From Prillingera fragicola (Eukaryota; Basidiomycota; Tremellomycetes; Trichosporonales; Trichosporonaceae): a stretch of DNA of 64,000 nucleotides. Positions 58,061-64,000 of the stretch are shown here, in pieces. The stretch is from assembly GCA_002335605.1 (NCBI GenBank), contig BEDY01000001.1, positions 2,294,001 through 2,358,000 on the forward strand, given 5' to 3'. Each line of letters starts with the position of its first letter. Within the stretch, counting starts at the first letter, position 1. The notes under the pieces were generated by a model that was given only the letters and a program-made list of their open reading frames with translations, did not search any database and had not been told where the DNA came from. Made by a program: the position numbers and the translations under genes.

Positions 58061-58303
58061 GGTGGGAGATGCGCTCGGGGGTCGGGTGAGGTGAACGCAG
58101 CGTTAAGGAGTGTTGGATAACTGTGCTTGGCAATGCTGTGAGCCCGCCAAGAGAGATCAACTGGTGTCGATGGTGGATGAGGTGGTTGTGGTGTATGGTG
58201 GACCGGCCCGAAGCGGTGACGATTCAGGTGGTTGTTGCTCCTTTTGGGTCCGTTGGCCTGGTTATCCACTTTCTGATCCAACATTCAACCCAGCACAACG
58301 ACC
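58061..58303. promoter_or_regulatory. Divergent promoter VMA8 / SPT8
   Basis: A 243-bp shared promoter; no TATA or ATTAGG box seen. Confidence 0.4.
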
Positions 58304-60767
58304 ATGCGGAGCGACGACGAAGAGGAGAACGACTATGAGGAGGACGAGGAGGATGACGAGGTATGTGATGCACGCGTCTGGCGCGCGCGATGCACACACT
58401 GACAGCTCAGGAGGTCGACGGTGTCAAGCTCAACGGAGAGTGAGCAAAAGGAGGCCATTTTTGCGACAGTAGCTGATCCAGCCTCCAGGTTCGACGAGGA
58501 CCAGTTTGATGGCGACGAGGGAGAAGACGACGAAGAGGCGGATGGAGACGATGATGATGATGGAGATGGGGATGGAGACGACGATGACGATGAAGATGAC
58601 GAAGATGAGGATGAGGACGACGACGAAGATGAGGAGGAGGATGGCGACGACGACGCCGGAGGCGAAGACGCCGATATGGCCGCAGCCGAAGGTATGCAGA
58701 AGAAGGGCTCGAGAACTCAGGCTAACATTCCAGTCGCATCACAGCGATCGAAGACCTCGGCACGATCAAAGACAAGCCAGCCTCCATCAGAAAAGGCCGC
58801 TTCGACTTCTGGGTCACCGAGAATACTGCCCCCTGCACCCCATCTCATTAGGCGACAAGTTCTTGTCCCCTCCTGGACCGAGCCGCCAAGTTCGCTTACC
58901 ATTGAAGCCATTGTCGGCATCCCCCTCCCCTCCCCTGTTCACGCCCTCGCCGCCTCCGCCTGCATGTCCTACCTCCTCACTGGAAGCCAGGACGGCTATG
59001 TCCGCGCATATGACGTGTGGGGGTCGGTGAATGGCGCTCAAATAATGACAGCACAGCAACGCACTGTTGTTGGTCTGGGCGAGAGCGTGCACAAGGCAGG
59101 TGTCGGACGCGGTTGGTGGAGCTGTGATGTGGACGTTCCAGACGTTAAAGGAAGTGGCCTGAACGAAATCAAGACAGAACCCATCTTCTCGCTTGCGTGC
59201 GAGAGCGATGCGCTGTGGGCTGTCGCGGGTACGCAGAGCGGGCCCATCAATCTCTACTCGCTTCGACATTCCCCCGGACATCGCATTCACACCCTAACGG
59301 GTCACAGCAGTGTCGTATCCGCACTCCAGTTGCTCCCAGGAGACACTGGCTTGGTTTCTGGATCATGGGATGGCGCTGTCCGTGAATGGGACCTCAACAC
59401 CGGCGTAACGACACGAACATATCCTACACACGGTGCGCAGGTGTCGTCCTTGGCCCTTCGTCCGACATGTGCTGCTGCGTCACAGGACCCCGTCGCTGAG
59501 AACGGGCGGCTCAATGTCTCGGTCAATGTCGGCAAGGACTTCTTCGCAGCCGATAGGGAAGGCTCTAAAGATGCGGCAGAGGCAGGGGCCGAGCCCGACA
59601 AGGATGCGAACGGCGACGTTGAGATGACAGACGAGGTAGAGCCCAAAGACGAGGAAAAGCCTGCCGAGGGGGAGGAGAAGCCTGCAGAGGCCAAACCAGA
59701 CGCAGACGCAAACGGCGACGGCGACGACGCCAAATCCAATGGCTCGAACGACTCGCTGTTCGACGACGATGATGCGGACGGTGAGGAGGATGTTCCAATG
59801 GAATCGGCACCTGCATCACAGCCGACACCAGCCGCACCGGCACCCAGTGGATTTGGTCTTGCTATCCCTGGTACATCCAAGAGTCCAGCTACAGCGCCTA
59901 CCACTGCCCCTGGATCTGCCATCGGAACACCTGCTGCTCGTCTCTTTGCCGCTCCTTCCGGATCATCACGCCCAGCTGTCAGCGCCGGTGCCGCAGCCAA
60001 TATTCCGCTATTGACCGCAACCGAGTACCGCAGCTTCTCCAACGACATCCTCCTGACTTCCACTATGGACGGACAAGTTACCCTCATTGACCGACGTGTA
60101 CCGGCATCTGGCAGCGGTGGTGTGGGACGACTCATGCCTAGTGAACGCGCACCACCATGGTGCATGTCGGCGACATGGTCCGGCGACGGCAACCAGATTC
60201 TCGCTGGCCGCCGAAACGGCACAATCGACATCTGGGACGTCCGCCGCACAGCGTCCTCTACAGCTCCCAATCTCCTTCGCACATTGCGAACGCCCACCGA
60301 ATCAGGTCCCGTGAGCTCCGTGGTTGCCTTCCCAGACGGGCGGCATGTCGCGACTGCAAGCCAGGACAATATCCGTCTCTGGAACACGCTCGAGTATTAT
60401 GAACCCGAGGACTTGGTCGCTACCAAGAAGCGCGGATCGCGACCTCCGTTCAGGATCATAGCAGGACACCACGGCGGTACTATATCAAGCATGAGTGAGT
60501 ATCTTGTGTGCAGGTATGGTAGTGGGTTCTGGTAGGGTTCTGGTACACACACAAAGGGTTCCTGAGTGAACATGTGGACCGAATTTCATCTACTCAGACA
60601 CACCCCATCCACACGTGCCATGACAAGCGCACGCCGAGAAGAACGTAAGCGCTGACAGACCAACAGTGGTGGACCGCACAGGACGGTTCCTGGTGACAGC
60701 GAGCGGCGACCGCGGGTGGCAGGGTGAGAGTACAAAGGTGGTGCTCATCCACGAAGTCAAGTGGTAA
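58304..60767 (+). CDS. SPT8: SAGA complex subunit SPT8 (WD-repeat)
   Basis: Exons 58304-58360, 58406-58691, 58734-60494 and 60667-60767 give 734 residues. The N-terminus is extremely acidic (Asp/Glu runs to ~115), as in Spt8. Then the segment RRQVLVPSWTEPPSSLTIEAIVGIP leads into WD repeats (ALAASACMSYLLTGSQDGYVRAYD, TGHSSVVSALQLLPGDTGLVSGSWDGAVREWD, DILLTSTMDGQVTLID, ILAGRRNGTIDIWD, GRHVATASQDNIRLWN, and the last TGRFLVTASGDRGWQG). A Ser/Ala/Asp linker interrupts the propeller around 380-500. Spt8 delivers TBP at promoters as part of SAGA. Intron 2 is 42 nt, in frame and stop-free. I infer it from GTATGC, GGCTAAC and TTCCAG. The acceptor of intron 1 (GACAG at 58401-58405) avoids a stop that the next AG would give. 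Confidence 0.88.
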
Positions 60768-61025
60768 GAGCGCCAGCTGCCCATCTGTATTCCTAATCCG
60801 AGCACAATGCATCTCGATGCATGCCTACCCCACCTGCAATACTTCCCCAGGCTCGACCGGCCACTACCACAATACTGGAACGGATGAGGTGCCGCAAGAC
60901 TTGCTCTACACTGGGAGCAGGTGTGACATTGCCGTTGCGAATTGCGCGGGTTGATTTTGGGACAAGCTCCTACTCCTCGCACGCATCTAAACACCGTAAT
61001 CAGCGACCGCTGCCAACGGACGGGA

Positions 61026-64000
61026 TCACCACACCTCAACACTAACGCTGTCGGTGCGCCTTGCACTCTCATCCTTTGGCTCAATCAAGACACTCAGTTC
61101 GTAGAGGTCCCGGCCCTCGCGCTTGGAGGTTGCGTCGAGGCCAGCCTCGATAAAGTGCTGGATGCGTGTCGATGCAGCCAGGTTGTATGGCTGCGACTGG
61201 TATTGCTGAATGTCGCGCACAGTTTCGGCGGTGAGTTGTCGCTTGAAGAAGTTGATGAGCAGCGGCCGGTCGCCAGCAGGGTCGCGGCCGTTCGGCGTGT
61301 CGCTGCCGTTTGTGCCGTTTGTAGCGCTCGACATTTGCGACGAGGTCATGCTCAGTGGGACACCGCCAGCTGGTGTGACAGGCGGACCGTAGACCATGTC
61401 TTTGTTGCCGTCCTCGATAAAGGTCAGTGCTGAGAGGAAAAATCCCAGGAATGGCACGCATGGCGGGTTGATCGACTTGAGCATTTCCTTGTACTTCTGA
61501 AAGTTCTTTGTCGAGTCCATCGTCTTCTCCAGAGCGGCAAACTCGCGCATCGTCTTCTCGCTCACGAGATCCCACGACCTCTTAAGGCGGCTAATGGACG
61601 AGTTACCTAGTCCAGCCACGACAGCGGCCATGCTGGAAAAGTTGTTGAGAGCGCGAGCCTCGGCGGCGACACGAATCCAGAACTTGAGCATGGTGGCGCG
61701 CATCTTGGGCTCCCGGGGCTTGAGAATTGTCAAAGCAACCCATTCCGAGATGTTGTTGGCGATAAAGATGCAACGACCAACATTGGGTGCGTTGACGCCG
61801 TCCGGGTCGCCGTGCCATGCCTTGTTGACACACTCGGCAGCCTTGATACGCTGGTAGGACGTCGACTCGATTATCGTCAGCTGGCGGGCAAACTCGAGGG
61901 GCGGAATGTCGAGGATAGTGAGGGTCTTGCCAGAATTGCGGAGGGGAAGGATTGTCGGAGTCTCCCTGTTTGTGGACATGGTGATCCGACGAGACAACGG
62001 CTCGTTGCCCTTTCGCTGCAAAGTCAGTCGAGGTCGAACCGCAAAAACTCACCCTTCTGTCCACACTGGCGCGCAACTGCTTGGATAGCAACTCGCTGCC
62101 GTTGGCGATGAGAGTAACAGTGGCAAACTCTTCCACGACGGGAAGAACCTGAGCGTCGCGTTCCTCTACGTAATGATTATCCAGCCACGCCTTGAGCGTG
62201 TTGGCCACACTGAGGAATCAGCTCCCTGTCTTGCTATGCGAACTCACCGTAAACGAATAGGCGTCTGCTTTCTCAAGCGCCACTGCTGAAGCTCGGCCTC
62301 TGTCAGATTTGCTGGAGGCTCAATGTGGTAACGCTCAATGAGCAACGCGACGAGTTCGTCCGTCTTGACAAAGGAGCGGTACGTGAGAAGGAACTGTTGG
62401 AAGTAGGACGTGTCTGCCGAAGTGTGCGGAGTGAGACGCTCTACCAACGCGCGAATAGTACCCGCCCTGACGGCTCCGCGGGCGTCCATGACAATTTCTC
62501 CAGGCTTGTAGTCGCTGTCGAGATACCACGCATCGCCGATTGCAGTAGGAGGAGGCGCGGTTGGTGCTGGAGTGGGTGGTTGTGACGCCGGCGTGCGTGG
62601 CTGTGGGGGAAGGGATTGCCTGTTTGACACCGACTCGTCGCCAAGAAGCTTTGCCAGCTTCTTGCTGGCCTTTTTGCTCTCTGCAGACTCGCTGCCAGAC
62701 CTGTTTCGCAAAAAGCTGGGAACAGCCTTTAGAATACTCGAGCGGTTTGACGAGTTGCGCAAGCTTCCAGTCTCAGAGTCTTGCTGATAGGCCAGCGACG
62801 TCGACGAACTCGAAGCGTCGCCGCGACGGGCGAGACTGGTCTGACTCGCAGAGGCCGATTGCGACGCACGATTGGACGCAGACGTCGGACGTGTGCCCTC
62901 GGATGCGCGCTGATCCTCGTCGCCAAGAAACTCTTGCTCTGTTCCCTTTGACTCTGACGATGCCATAGACGACTGGCGCTTGTGACCAATTTCGCGTAGG
63001 CGTTGCAGATCCCGCGAGCCGATGGAGCGCTGCGAGTCGAACGATGCGACCGACTGGGTGCGGGCATGGGCAGCAGCGCGCTTGCGGGCGATTGCTGCTG
63101 GCGAGCGTTGACCAAACTGGCCACGGAGCGAGCCATGGTCTATGATGGCGAGCTGCTGTTGCGAAATGACCAGCAGCCCAGAGACCGAACGGAAGACTGT
63201 TGCCACAGCTTGTGACAGCGCGTCAATTGACGGCGCCAAGCCCGGAGTCTCGGATCGCAGGTAGACATCAGCAGCAGTGGAGTCGAGGGCAAGAGCCCCC
63301 AAGTCGAGATCCCGCAAGCCAAGACGCGCCTTGCCGACAAGGTCGGCATAGATGCGCAGGTCCTCCTGGTGGTGGTCGTGGTTTTGTGACGAGTTGGAGG
63401 GCTCACCATCTAGGTCAATGCTGGTCGCCACATCAATGCGCGAGACGGCATCGCGGAAGCGCGCCAGTGTCCGGATAATGTCCAGGACACCCGTTGCCGG
63501 CGCCGCGGTAGCAGCTCGAATAACAGCGTCGACCTCTGCCTTGAGCTTCTGAATGTCTACCACAGTCGCCTGGTCGAGAACACGCATCGTGGGGTCGGCA
63601 ACAGTGCCAAACCCGAACCGGCCCGACAGAAAGTCGCCCACAGCGTCTGCGCCGAACCAAGCTGCCAATTGGCGGCCGGTGGCAGTGTCGCGCACGGCCA
63701 CCGGCATTTCTGATAACGCTAGGTTGGGGAACCCATCCACAATACCGCGCAGCTTGGTGCATGCTCGTAAGACGTTGTCCCAGGCCGACTCGCCTGCGTC
63801 GGAGACTCGAGAGCCGCTGATGACTGCGTGAGTCGAAATGATCAGGATGCCCAAACCGCCGACGATTGATACGTCTTCTGACCACTTGGGGCGGACCATG
63901 TCGTCGAGCACCGAGTCGACGCCGCCGGGAGGTGGGAGGATTGGGCCGACGTATCCGAATGCCACGACGAGGTTGCGCACGGCGTCGATGACTGCCTGCT
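61026..64000 (-). CDS. CDC25: CDC25-type Ras guanine-nucleotide exchange factor (5' partial)
   Basis: The gene runs off the right edge. Visible exons: 64000-62248 (open at the edge), 62209-62053 and 62015-61026, about 966 residues. Order: an alpha-helical N-terminal region of unknown fold, a Ser-rich linker, the REM/RasGEF_N domain (GTIRALVERLTPH, YFQQFLLTYRSFVKTDELVALLIERY, then VANTLKAWLDNHY), and the catalytic RasGEF domain. The last shows LDIPPLEFARQLTIIES, NNISEWV, LKFWIRVAAEARALNNFSSMAAVVAGLGNSSISRLKRSW and PPCVPFLGFFLSALTFIEDG. It activates Ras upstream of cAMP or MAPK signalling at the membrane. An SH3 domain, frequent at the N-terminus of Cdc25, would lie outside the window. It converges with SPT8 across 258 bp. 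Confidence 0.93.

Overview
The window is nuclear DNA of a basidiomycete yeast-like fungus, most likely a tremellomycete (Trichosporonales or Cryptococcus relatives). The reasons are GC-rich coding DNA, dense genes on both strands, many short introns (mostly 37-60 nt, GTRNGT donors, CTRAC branch points just upstream of YAG), and a purely eukaryotic gene set. The organism call is inferred from architecture and protein content. No mobile element, CRISPR array, rRNA or tRNA gene could be recognised.

Layout. 1-0.5 kb: the 3' end of REV1. 1.6-3.2 kb (-): the flap endonuclease RAD27/FEN1. 3.5-4.8 kb (-): an OCA/SIW14-like phosphatase whose active-site loop has lost its cysteine. 5.4-10.1 kb (+): a 1,560-residue Ser/Pro-rich protein ending in an MDR-type oxidoreductase domain. 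10.4-11.2 kb (-): a PalI/SUR7-type membrane protein. 12.4-14.5 kb (+): a probable mitochondrial protein of unknown function. 14.7-18.3 kb (-): a poly-Q Zn2Cys6 transcription factor. 20.9-22.2 kb (-): a Ser-rich, possibly tail-anchored membrane protein. 23-25.9 kb (-): a myotubularin lipid phosphatase. 26.4-26.9 kb (-): cytochrome oxidase subunit COX8. 27.3-29.1 kb (+): tubulin cofactor E. 29.6-31.5 kb (+): an MFS sugar transporter. 31.8-35.2 kb (+): a kinesin-6. 35.3-36.8 kb (-): RPB3. 37-41.6 kb (-): a CLASP-N/TOG protein. 44.9-47.1 kb (+): an SR-protein kinase. 48.4-49.7 kb (-): the 3-ketoacyl-CoA reductase IFA38. 50.0-50.4 kb (+): DAD1. 50.5-51.7 kb (-): a likely Elongator subunit ELP5. 51.9-53.4 kb (+): a nucleoside hydrolase. 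53.6-55.5 kb (-): RPC82. 55.8-56.9 kb (+): PYM. 57.1-58.1 kb (-): VMA8. 58.3-60.8 kb (+): SPT8. 61.0 kb to the end (-): the 3' part of a CDC25-type Ras exchange factor.

Almost everything is housekeeping. From 48 to 61 kb, strands alternate strictly in compact divergent and convergent pairs. Four microtubule or spindle genes (tubulin cofactor E, kinesin-6, CLASP-N protein, DAD1) lie within 23 kb. Two long stretches (18.3-20.9 and 41.6-44.9 kb) and 11.2-12.4 kb hold no gene I can support.

I found no clear new multi-gene system. The best leads are the cysteine-less phosphatase, an ELP5 intron that splits a 12-nt duplication, ATTAGG boxes shared by two divergent promoters, and three short in-frame introns that are easy to miss. 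Exon boundaries were worked out by hand from splice consensus and reading-frame continuity. Every spliced model given sums to a whole number of codons.
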